64,000 bases of DNA from Shewanella maritima (lineage in GTDB: Bacteria; Pseudomonadota; Gammaproteobacteria; Enterobacterales; Shewanellaceae): NCBI RefSeq assembly GCF_004295345.1, contig NZ_CP036200.1, positions 992,001 to 1,056,000 on the forward strand. Direction: 5' to 3'. The notes beneath the pieces were generated by a model. That model was not told the DNA's origin and ran no database searches. It saw only the letters and a program-made list of their open reading frames with translations. A program made the position numbers and the translations under genes. This document shows positions 9,301-17,971 of this stretch, piece by piece. Position 1 is the stretch's first letter; each line of letters opens with the position of its first letter.

Positions 9301-9373
9301 GCTTTACATTGTCAGCGATGCGCCTTGTTGGCGCAGTGTAAGCACCTTGCAACGTAAGCGTTGTCAAAGTGCT
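9301..9373. repeat. Two adjacent imperfect hairpins
   Basis: Within the 543-base gap 9112-9654, GCTTTACA...TGCGCC-TTGTT-GGCGCA...TGTAAGC forms one hairpin (9301-9343). AGCACCTTGCAACG-TAAG-CGTTGTCAAAGTGCT forms a second (9341-9373) overlapping the first by three bases. Neither has an adjacent T-run, so they are not obvious terminators. They lie 190-260 bases upstream of hpf. No gene is seen in the gap. Confidence 0.5.
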
Positions 9374-9548
9374 GTTAAGCTTGAGTATAGCCCTATTCTT
9401 CAGGCAAAGGTTGCAACTTTTGGTTTGTTTGCTCAAAAAATGACAAGCTAGTTGATATAAAACAAATTTACTGAGCCTTTTTGTTTAAAACTTAGTCGCT
9501 ACAACTATAGTCGTAACCCTTAAAGCGCATTTTTTGGGGAGCAAAACA

Positions 9549-9571
9549 AAGCCCAACTTAGCGTTGGGCTT
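9549..9571 (-). terminator. Terminator of the pullulanase operon
   Basis: AAGCCCAAC, loop of five, GTTGGGCTT, followed on the minus strand by TGTTTTGC. It is about 85 bases past the pullulanase stop. Confidence 0.75.
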
Positions 9572-9654
9572 GGTAGTTTGCGACTTATTTTGTTAACGCT
9601 AGCTAGGAGCGCTTAGTAAAACGCTTCAGCAACAGCTTCTAACCTATTAAACAG

Positions 9655-12600
9655 CTAGTTCAACTCAGTCACCATAAGGCTCGGACTATCAGCAGATGGC
9701 CCTGTGATAGTGAAGCGGTATGTTGCAGCATTTGGCACATCAAACTTAATATTTGCGCCTTTTCTTGCCATGGTTTTAGCTTCACCAACTACCACATTTT
9801 CATCGCCACCAATCGCGCCAAAGTCCACTGTATCCCAGTCACCGGTCGCAATCTTAAACTCAGTCGCGCCAGCTTCTAGGGCTATGTCGACACTATAAAC
9901 CGATGAGCCTTGATAACTTAACGCATCAACCTCACCCCAACCGTTCATGCCGCCGCGGATATAAACCGTGTTACCTGCGAACATGTCTGTCTTATTAATG
10001 GTTAGCGTAGGCTCGTCGCGATTACTCATGTCAAAGGTAAAGGTGTACATTTCTTCGCTGTCGAACTCGAAGCTTAAGTTGCCACCTTTTACTGCTAACT
10101 GTTTTACCTCGCCTAAGCTAACTACACCATCAGCTTCGCCGCTACCATAATCAACCGTGCTCCAGTCAGACGATGCCACTTTAAACTCGTGGGTCGCAAC
10201 ACCAACCATCACCTCAGCCTGATAAATACTGCCGCCCATGTAGACTAACTCATTATCAGTCGACCAGCCGTTCATGCCACCGCGCAGGTACACTGCCGTG
10301 CCTACAAATGGCTCCTCGTTGTAAACGGTTAACACTGGGTTATCTTTATCTGATGCATCAAGTGAGAACACATAGGTACCAGCCATGCTCGGCGTAAAGC
10401 TTAGGTTTGCACCTTTTGCTGCTAATGCTTCAGCTACGTCTTCGTCCACACCAGCCTCAGCTGCACTTACGCCACCAAAGTCGACGGTGTTCCAGTCTGC
10501 TGAAGCAATCTTGAACTCATAAGACTCGGCATTGAGAGCTATCGCTACGCGGTATTCTCCGCTACCGACATATTCAAAGGCATCAACTTCACCCCAACCA
10601 TTCATGCCACCTCTGACAAACACGGTTGTGCTGCCGTAAGGTACAACATCAGGCGCTCCTGCTGTGGCATCTGCACTTAAGCCGCTGCCTTGAGCCTCGC
10701 CCTGAAGTTTTACAAACACAGCTGTCGTGAGTGCCGGTACTGTGAATGTGCCTTCACCTTCTCCCTGGTTAAAGCTTGCATCAGCCATGCGGCTATCAAC
10801 CGAGCTTGCCAGTGCGCTGTGTAGACTAAAGTCTGCTGCGGTTGAAACAGTGATTGACTGCGACTCGTGCGAGCCATTTACCATCACGACCATAGCATCA
10901 ACGGCAGGGTCGATATCAACCAGCCCTTCGCCGTCATCAACACTCATGACAATTACGCCTTGAGTTTGGTTTTTGCCAATGTTGTGGAAGCCCACGCGGT
11001 CGATAATATCTTGCGCGGTGGTCAGGCGCAGAAGCGGGCTGTCGCGGCGGATAGATAGAAACTCATTGAATACGCCAGAGGCAAACTCAATTTCGCTCAT
11101 CGACGCCGCAGAGTTAGGGTTACCCGACAACTCGATAATCTGCTCCATTTTAGCGTTGTTATCTTGAGCCAGTGGTAAACCCACATTCCAGTTATTGGTC
11201 TCCATAGTGAAGTCGACATAGTTGAACCAATCGCCTGAGTCATAGGTGTTACGGTCAAGTGATTTAGAACGCATCATGTCGCCGCCCATTTGCAAGAATG
11301 GAATGCCCTGACTCATTAGCGGAATTGTTGCTGCAATGTTTTGTACGCGCACGCGATCTTCAATCGACAAGGTAATGTCGTTTGAGTACTGCAGAATATC
11401 CCACAAGCTTTCGTTATCGTGCTTCGACACATAGTTAATACTATCGGCAGGGTCTTTGGCATAAGCCGTTGGCTGAGTATTCCAGCTGAAGCTACTACCT
11501 GTTGCAGTATTACCGTTGAAGTCTTTGAGCACATAGGTGTCGATGTTACCTGCCATAGACAAACGCAAGGTGTCATGATCGCGCAGGTAATCGTCTTTTT
11601 GCTCCATGGCAAACAGTGCACCACCACGGACAGCTTCACGGATGCGGTCGTTAAAGGTACCCACTTCTGTACCTGCCATATTGGCTTGTACCGCTTGCTC
11701 AAATAGGCGGTTATCCACTACTTCGCCAAAGTTCCAACCTTCACCGTAGAAGTAGTTGTCAGCATCAACAGCTTGTACAGCGTCACGTGCAGCCAAGATG
11801 CTACTTTTTGGCATGTGTCCCATGATGTCAAAGCGGAAGCTGTCAAAACCATATTGCTCAGCAAGGATCACCATAGAGTCAGCAACAAACTTATCCATCA
11901 TCACATGCTCTGTTGCAGTATTATCACAACAGGTTGATGATTCAATTTTGCCGCTGATTTCGTTGTATCTGTGATAATAGCCGGGCACAACTTTATCGAA
12001 TACTGAGTTATCCCACAGACCTGATGCATTGGTGTGGTTGTAGACAACATCTAGCACCACTCGTAAACCAAGCTCATGCAGCGCTTGGTTCATCGCGCGC
12101 AGCTCAACAATACGCGCGGTACCTTCAGCGCTGCTGGCATAGCTGCCCTCTGGTGCAATAAAGTGATGCGGATCGTAACCCCAGTTAAAGCTGTCATAGC
12201 CGCGCATGGCATTAACTAGGTTTTGCGCGTCATCAGAGCCTGCAATAAAGCCAGCTAAAACTTCTTCGATAGTGGCGTTTTTATCTTCAGTTTTACAAGC
12301 ATCAGCGTTGTCATCAATCTTGTCACACAGCTTGCTTAAGGTATCGCTTATATCAACGCGCTCTGCAGCGTCTTCGTTAACACTGGCGATATCATTCACT
12401 GGCAACAGATGGAAGTGAGTCACACCACTTTGTGCAAGCTTACGTAAATGCTCAACTGGCGCACTGCCTTCCTCAGTAAAGGCTAAGTACTTACCGCGGT
12501 TGGCGGCTGAGGTTGACTCATCACGCGCACTGAAGTCACGCACATGACCTTCATAAATCACCGCATCTTCAACATTGGTGATAGTTGGCACATCGTGACT

Positions 12601-13995
12601 GTCCCAACCTTCAGGCTTTAAGTCTGCATCAGCAAGGTTCACAAACTGACTATAACGACCATTGGTTGATACATTAAGCGAGTATGGGTCAGTGGTTTCT
12701 AGCACTTCAATCTTAGCGCTGACAGGATGATAAACTGTCACTTCATAACGGTAGTATTGACGGTCTAACTCACTGCCGCCCATGTATGACCATATACCCG
12801 TAGCGCTGTCTTCGCTCATAGCATGGGTTGCCAGCTCATTTTTAGCCGCGTCATATACTTTTAAGTTTACGCTGTGCGCGGTTGGCGCCCATACTTTAGC
12901 GCTGATGTTATCGCCCGAGTAAATCACACCTAGGCTTGCTTCGTTAGCATCCATATCACCCTTGGTGTAAAGATCATCGAGCACTTTCGCCACTTGCACA
13001 TTGGATGCTGCAGCGGCTTTGCCGTCGGCATCATAGGCAGCCATGACCAGTTGTTGCTTGGCAATGGCTTTGGCTGCGTCCATATCAAGCTGCGCTTGAT
13101 AAGCTGGCCAATCAGCCAAGTGCGGGACTAAGGCTTTTTGGGCATCGGTAAGCTCTGTAGCCATTACCTCGAACTGCTCTCCGCCAATAGCCGTGCCATC
13201 ATCATTTAACACAGCTTCAGCCGTGCTTGAGTGATGCACTAAGAACTTAGCGATGCCATCAGGGGCAGCGTTCCAAATAAAGGTATTTTGGTCTAACCAA
13301 TGGGCGCTAGCACCTTCGATTGCAAAGCCCACTTCTAACAATGGGAAGTCGTATACATCCCCTTGCCCATGGATAGTAAAGTTAGCGCGATCAAATAGTG
13401 CCTCTGGCGCAGATTGGTCATCATAAGGTTTTAGGTTCATCTTAAGGTCGGCATCACCCAATGCCTTGCCCGAACCTTCAGTACCGATGTGAACAATAAA
13501 ATTGGCACATTCACTGTGGCCTTCTTTTAAGTCCAAAATCCAGTAGGCACCATAGTTAGGGTCGATACCATCATAAGAGTGACCATTGGCCCAGTCGGTA
13601 GAATCAAACGGCGGCGCGTAAGCGTCACACGCATCGTTATTCCAGGTATGGAGCTTGTAGCCTGGATAGTTTGGGTTGCTATCAGAGTTATCCTTATCTT
13701 TAATGCGGTTGTAATACAGCACCGCCTGATTCGGGCCAGCAAGAGCGACTGGCTCTGGTAACTCAGGGTTATAACCGACAATACATGATTCATTTTTAGC
13801 ATCTGGGAATTGCGGCGCTGGGCAGCTGAGCGGCGGCGGTGGCACACACTCTGTTCCTGCAGCATTTGGCACATTTGGCACATCACAGGTCAGTAGCACT
13901 TCACCTGGCTCTGAACTGTCGCTGCCACAAGCAGAGAGCATTAGCGCGCTAGCTGCCAATAGCGGTAATTTTAGCGGTTGATAAAAGCGACTCAT
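9655..13995 (-). CDS. lipoprotein pullulanase (GH13) with three C-terminal repeats
   Basis: A 1446-residue secreted debranching enzyme that should cleave alpha-1,6 bonds in pullulan, starch or glycogen. Lipobox LSAC (Cys23) follows a signal peptide, so it is probably an outer-membrane lipoprotein. Order: CBM41/PUD-like domain (~88-210), second N-terminal region (~210-350), CBM48-like domain (~355-455), GH13 barrel (~475-1000). Catalytic motifs: FNWGYDPHHF, LDVVYNHT, FRFDIMGH (nucleophile Asp723), YFYGEGWNFG (acid/base Glu752) and SKHDNES (His859/Asp860). Three ~108-residue repeats at ~1121-1225, 1231-1334 and 1341-1444 share RGGMNGW and EFKIA.DW, probably glucan-binding Ig modules. The ATG at 13995 is chosen over a longer frame because it begins the signal peptide and has GGAG upstream. 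It lies 40 bases after the TonB receptor gene, so the two are co-transcribed. Confidence 0.93.
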   Translation of the reverse strand: MSRFYQPLKLPLLAASALMLSACGSDSSEPGEVLLTCDVPNVPNAAGTECVPPPPLSCPAPQFPDAKNESCIVGYNPELPEPVALAGPNQAVLYYNRIKDKDNSDSNPNYPGYKLHTWNNDACDAYAPPFDSTDWANGHSYDGIDPNYGAYWILDLKEGHSECANFIVHIGTEGSGKALGDADLKMNLKPYDDQSAPEALFDRANFTIHGQGDVYDFPLLEVGFAIEGASAHWLDQNTFIWNAAPDGIAKFLVHHSSTAEAVLNDDGTAIGGEQFEVMATELTDAQKALVPHLADWPAYQAQLDMDAAKAIAKQQLVMAAYDADGKAAAASNVQVAKVLDDLYTKGDMDANEASLGVIYSGDNISAKVWAPTAHSVNLKVYDAAKNELATHAMSEDSATGIWSYMGGSELDRQYYRYEVTVYHPVSAKIEVLETTDPYSLNVSTNGRYSQFVNLADADLKPEGWDSHDVPTITNVEDAVIYEGHVRDFSARDESTSAANRGKYLAFTEEGSAPVEHLRKLAQSGVTHFHLLPVNDIASVNEDAAERVDISDTLSKLCDKIDDNADACKTEDKNATIEEVLAGFIAGSDDAQNLVNAMRGYDSFNWGYDPHHFIAPEGSYASSAEGTARIVELRAMNQALHELGLRVVLDVVYNHTNASGLWDNSVFDKVVPGYYHRYNEISGKIESSTCCDNTATEHVMMDKFVADSMVILAEQYGFDSFRFDIMGHMPKSSILAARDAVQAVDADNYFYGEGWNFGEVVDNRLFEQAVQANMAGTEVGTFNDRIREAVRGGALFAMEQKDDYLRDHDTLRLSMAGNIDTYVLKDFNGNTATGSSFSWNTQPTAYAKDPADSINYVSKHDNESLWDILQYSNDITLSIEDRVRVQNIAATIPLMSQGIPFLQMGGDMMRSKSLDRNTYDSGDWFNYVDFTMETNNWNVGLPLAQDNNAKMEQIIELSGNPNSAASMSEIEFASGVFNEFLSIRRDSPLLRLTTAQDIIDRVGFHNIGKNQTQGVIVMSVDDGEGLVDIDPAVDAMVVMVNGSHESQSITVSTAADFSLHSALASSVDSRMADASFNQGEGEGTFTVPALTTAVFVKLQGEAQGSGLSADATAGAPDVVPYGSTTVFVRGGMNGWGEVDAFEYVGSGEYRVAIALNAESYEFKIASADWNTVDFGGVSAAEAGVDEDVAEALAAKGANLSFTPSMAGTYVFSLDASDKDNPVLTVYNEEPFVGTAVYLRGGMNGWSTDNELVYMGGSIYQAEVMVGVATHEFKVASSDWSTVDYGSGEADGVVSLGEVKQLAVKGGNLSFEFDSEEMYTFTFDMSNRDEPTLTINKTDMFAGNTVYIRGGMNGWGEVDALSYQGSSVYSVDIALEAGATEFKIATGDWDTVDFGAIGGDENVVVGEAKTMARKGANIKFDVPNAATYRFTITGPSADSPSLMVTELN

Positions 13996-14035
13996 GGTAG
14001 CTTTCTCCCTCGTTATTGTTATTTTTTGTGGGTTT

Positions 14036-17002
14036 TTACATGACATAGTTCACCCCCAGATAAAATTCGCGGCCAAAGTATTGAATGGTGCCGGTTTTAG
14101 ACTCTGTGCCGAAGTAACTCTTTGTTGGCTCGTCGGTTAAGTTATTCACCTGGAACAACACACCTAAGCCTTCAGTGACTTGATATGACGCTTGATAATC
14201 CACAACGGTTTCGGCATCGAAGTTGACCACTTGCTCGTTGATTGCCACCTGCTCAGAAACAAAGTCAGAGCGGTAACGTGCACTAATGCGAGTTTCAAAG
14301 CCTTCGTACTCATAGAACAAGGTCGCATTAGCAACGTGATCAGATAAGCCATCAAGCGATTGCTTAACGCTATCGCCACCAAGGCTAGTGATAGATTCAA
14401 CTTCTGATTGGGTATATGAGTAGCTACCGCTAAAGCCTAAGCCTGAGAATGCATCAGGTAAGAAAGTGAAGATTTGCGTATACGCTAGCTCTAGGCCACG
14501 AATGTAACCACCATCAGCATTGTTTACCGCCGTTGTGTAGGTGCCATTAGTGGTTTTGATTTGCTCACCGCTGTCTTCGTCAATGATGTAGTCAGGTACG
14601 TTGAAGCCGTTACCTTTGAAGTCATAGCCCTCAATGGCGAAAGTATCGATAAATGAGTCAATATCCTTATAGAAAAGTGCTGCAACAAACGCGCCCTCTT
14701 CAAAATAACGCTCATACGATAAGTCATACTGAGTCGCATAAAACGGAATTAAGAATGGGTTATTTGTACTTGAGCCGTTAATCTCACCATCGTCATTAAC
14801 CGTGGCGCTAATGTCACCTGCTAGGCGGTTAATTGGTGGGCGCGACATGACCTTCGCTGCCGCAAAACGAATTTGCGAGTTATCGGTAATGCCAAAATTT
14901 AAGTTAATTGATGGTAGGTAATCGGTATAGGTTAAGCCTTGCACCGTTGGCGCGTAGTTTTGGTTAATAATGCCGATTTCATCGGTTATGTTTTGCGCAC
15001 CTAACTCAGGATCACCTTCAACATTTTGCAGCATGGTTGCGGACTGGTCGGTATGCACCACGCGCACACCGAAGTTACCGGTGACAGGAATATCACCTAA
15101 CTCCATGTTGATGTTAGCCATCACATAACCCGAAGTGACCTTTTCAAACACATCACCACTTTGCAGCACAGACCAAGAGTAGTTAGTGGTGTAGCCTTTA
15201 GGGTCTATCACACCACCAGCATTACCCCAGGTTTGTACAGGTTGTGGTATGCCGCTCGGGAACCAGGCATTTAAGGCGCTGTTTAAATCGATAGCAAGGT
15301 AAGATGGGAAGTAGCTGAAATCACCCTCCCAATTCACAACAGTTGCCATGTCTGAAGTGAGCTGTAATGGCGGCTCTGATTTTGAAAACGCGCCGTCATT
15401 ACCATATTCAAATACTGAGCGATCGTTTGAATAAGTGCGATCAGAGTAGCGGGCACCAAACTCAATACTTGAGATGTATTCGTTGTCTAAGGTGTATTCA
15501 AAATCAACGCGGTAAGCTTTAAGTTCATCTTCATTTTCAAATGGGTAGATACCGTATTTACTCACCATCACCCGGTCGATATCGGTAAAGGCATCAGCTT
15601 GATTAAAACCAACATCAGGTAAATCTAACCCATTCAGCAAATAGCTAATTGACACGTTTTCATCAAACAGTGGTGTGTCTGCGGTTGCATCCACCGCAAC
15701 GTTAGACCATAACAAACCGTTGCGAAAATCGCTTTTAGCCGAAGATAACGACACGTCGACATTGACGTTTAGATTGTCTGTGACTTGCCAGTCGGCATTG
15801 ATGCCATAGTTGTCGACTTCATCGAAGTCCTGATTATCGTCATTCACTAACTCAACGCGGGTAAAGCTTTTAGAAGTACGGTTGAACGTGCCACCAATCA
15901 CTGAATTACCATCAAGCACAGGGTTGGCAACTGATGCACCCTGCCCGCCCAGCTTAACCCTAAAGCCACGTGCAAAGGCTTCACTGTCAAAACGTGAGAT
16001 AAAGGCATCGGCTTTTAAGGTGAAATTATCTACTGGCGCCCATTCAATCGCGCCCATGTAACCGTTACGCCTCTCAACGCCGCCTAAATGCTGCAGCTCG
16101 AAACCTTCACTGATGTATTCACACTCAGGACAATCTTCAGTGCCGTCCATGTCACCTACGATACCGTCAACGTCTTTGACATCGTTGTAAGCCAAACCAA
16201 TAAACTGAGTAGCTACGCTAGGCTGATCTAGACGTGCATAACCCACTGCCACGCCTAAGGTGTCTTCAAGGTACTTACCTTGATAAGAAAAACTGACCCT
16301 GTGACCATATTCCTCTGCGCCATAAACCTCGCTCGCACGGTCGTTGTACATGCCGCGAACATTGGCAACAAAGTTATGAGTGTCAGTTTTACTCAGCGGG
16401 CTAACTGTTGCTAGCTCAACCGTACCCGCAACACCGCCTTCAATTAGCGATGCTTTTGGTGACTTATACACCGCTGCTGAAGTAATTAGCTCAGATGGAT
16501 ATTGGTCAAACTCAATACTACGTGAGCCACTGGTTGATACCTGCTCACGACCATTCAAGGTTGAAAAAACAAAACCACCAGACATACCGCGAATATTGAT
16601 TTCGGCAGCCTGACCACCAGTACGCACCGCACTGATCCCCGGCAGACGCGTCAGTGCATCGGCCATAGACACATCAGGCAGCGAGCCTAAATCATCGGCA
16701 GATAACTGTTCAGAAACGGTATCACCAAAGCGTTTTGCATTAATCGAATCAATCAAGCTGCGGCTATAACCACGAACACTGATGCGCTCAATATCGCCCG
16801 CTTCTTCTGCGGCAGCATCGCTTGAGTTGGTGTTACTTGTAGTCGTTGAAGCTGCATTTTGCGCAGCGGTGGCTGAAACTTCTATTTCGGTTTCAGCATT
16901 ATTGGTGGTTTGTTCTGCAGCTAGAGCAGTACTGGGTATGAACATCATTTTCATACCAGCAGCCATAGCCACAGTCAAAAGACTGGGCTTGAACTTGAGC
17001 AT
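14036..17002 (-). CDS. TonB-dependent receptor, probably alpha-glucan uptake
   Basis: About 988 residues: signal peptide (MLKFKPSLLTVAMAAGM...ALAAE), a Ser/Thr/Asn/Ala-rich linker, the motif ERISVRGYSRSLIDSINAKR, a plug domain (LPDVSMADALTRLPGISAVR, INIRGMSGGF), then a 22-strand barrel. It resembles the large TonB-dependent receptors for oligosaccharides (Xanthomonas/Caulobacter type). The C-terminus REFYLGVNYVM ends in Met rather than the usual Phe or Tyr. Position just upstream of pullulanase in one transcript suggests import of maltodextrins (inference). The start at 17002 has GGGGAA upstream and begins the signal peptide; the frame is open for 20 more codons. Confidence 0.92.
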   Translation of the reverse strand: MLKFKPSLLTVAMAAGMKMMFIPSTALAAEQTTNNAETEIEVSATAAQNAASTTTSNTNSSDAAAEEAGDIERISVRGYSRSLIDSINAKRFGDTVSEQLSADDLGSLPDVSMADALTRLPGISAVRTGGQAAEINIRGMSGGFVFSTLNGREQVSTSGSRSIEFDQYPSELITSAAVYKSPKASLIEGGVAGTVELATVSPLSKTDTHNFVANVRGMYNDRASEVYGAEEYGHRVSFSYQGKYLEDTLGVAVGYARLDQPSVATQFIGLAYNDVKDVDGIVGDMDGTEDCPECEYISEGFELQHLGGVERRNGYMGAIEWAPVDNFTLKADAFISRFDSEAFARGFRVKLGGQGASVANPVLDGNSVIGGTFNRTSKSFTRVELVNDDNQDFDEVDNYGINADWQVTDNLNVNVDVSLSSAKSDFRNGLLWSNVAVDATADTPLFDENVSISYLLNGLDLPDVGFNQADAFTDIDRVMVSKYGIYPFENEDELKAYRVDFEYTLDNEYISSIEFGARYSDRTYSNDRSVFEYGNDGAFSKSEPPLQLTSDMATVVNWEGDFSYFPSYLAIDLNSALNAWFPSGIPQPVQTWGNAGGVIDPKGYTTNYSWSVLQSGDVFEKVTSGYVMANINMELGDIPVTGNFGVRVVHTDQSATMLQNVEGDPELGAQNITDEIGIINQNYAPTVQGLTYTDYLPSINLNFGITDNSQIRFAAAKVMSRPPINRLAGDISATVNDDGEINGSSTNNPFLIPFYATQYDLSYERYFEEGAFVAALFYKDIDSFIDTFAIEGYDFKGNGFNVPDYIIDEDSGEQIKTTNGTYTTAVNNADGGYIRGLELAYTQIFTFLPDAFSGLGFSGSYSYTQSEVESITSLGGDSVKQSLDGLSDHVANATLFYEYEGFETRISARYRSDFVSEQVAINEQVVNFDAETVVDYQASYQVTEGLGVLFQVNNLTDEPTKSYFGTESKTGTIQYFGREFYLGVNYVM

Positions 17003-17130
17003 CGGCTTCCCCTTGAACCATATTGGTTTTTTAGTCACCCAATACTCAGTCATACAACTCATCCTAAAAGAGTGTATGGGCAGTTTTTTATCTCGATATA
17101 CTAGGCATCGTCAGGATTTTCTAACAAGCT

Positions 17131-17148
17131 AATGCATACGTATTCATT
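17131..17148. promoter_or_regulatory. Operator-like palindrome before the glucan operon
   Basis: AATGCATACGTATTCATT is an 18-bp palindrome with one mismatched pair, centred on TACGTA, 129 bases upstream of the receptor start. The symmetry and central CG are typical of LacI-family operators such as sugar-responsive MalR-type repressors; the regulator is inferred and is not in this window. The remainder of 17003-17427 holds no gene. Confidence 0.5.
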
Positions 17149-17427
17149 ACAACTTTGTAACAATCATAGGTGGGTGATATATGAGTTAAATCGGTTAAAA
17201 TCCAATGAAGTCAATCGATTAGCCAATAATACTTTTGGGTAGGTTAGATTGGCGTTTTTTTACTGGCTAACCAAAGGTGTGAAGAAGTTATGCCACTTTC
17301 GGGTATATCTGATGTCATATTTTCATAAGTTCTGTGACCAAACAGGCTTACATACTGGCTAAATTTTCTTGTAAACTCTGGATTCATTTTTCCACTCCCT
17401 GCCAGTATTGGCACCTTGGAGCAAGTA

Positions 17428-17865
17428 ATGGCATTTAATTTAACTGTTAACTGGCAAACATCGCCAGCAGACGAAGGTGAGTTCAATCGCGACCATCAAA
17501 TTGAGTTTGGCAGTGGTCAGGTTATTCAGGCCTCATCAGCCCCTGAGTACAAGGGCAGCGAAGACAAGATTAATCCAGAAGAGAACTTATTAGCGGCGTT
17601 ATCTTCTTGCCACATGCTAACCTTCTTAGCCATTGCCCACTTAAAGCGCTTACCAGTTGCCAGCTATGTCGATAACGCCAAAGCTGAACTGGGTAAAAAC
17701 GCCAGCGGCAAGATTGCTGTCACTAAAATGAGTTTGTTTCCAGAAGTGGTATTCGCCGATGGTGTTGAAGTCAGCCCTGAAGTGATTGATAAAATTCATC
17801 AAAAAGCCCACGCAAACTGCTTTATTGCAAATTCTCTCGCCTGTGAAGTTGAGATTAACTACTAG
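17428..17865 (+). CDS. OsmC family peroxiredoxin-like protein
   Basis: A 145-residue OsmC/Ohr-superfamily protein. The two redox cysteines are in LSSCHMLTFLA and HANCFIAN, and the fold signature NPEENLLAALSSC precedes the first. Such proteins reduce organic or lipid hydroperoxides in the cytoplasm. The sequence fits the YhfA/OsmC-like branch rather than Ohr proper. The ATG at 17428 has GGAG six bases upstream; a TTG four codons earlier is less likely. It is a single gene ending at a strong terminator. Confidence 0.88.
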   Translation: MAFNLTVNWQTSPADEGEFNRDHQIEFGSGQVIQASSAPEYKGSEDKINPEENLLAALSSCHMLTFLAIAHLKRLPVASYVDNAKAELGKNASGKIAVTKMSLFPEVVFADGVEVSPEVIDKIHQKAHANCFIANSLACEVEINY

Positions 17866-17903
17866 CTTGTTAGCTAATCTCTCACGAAGCTAGCTAGACA
17901 CTA

Positions 17904-17937
17904 AAAAGCCCACCTAAAATAATTTAGGTGGGCTTTT
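17904..17937. terminator. Bidirectional terminator
   Basis: A perfect 15-bp stem, AAAAGCCCACCTAAA and its complement, with an ATAA loop, lies between the convergent osmC and Tricorn-like genes and has T-runs on both strands. Confidence 0.9.
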
Positions 17938-17971
17938 GTTTGTAAGCGGTTTAGCTAGCTAATATGCAGGC

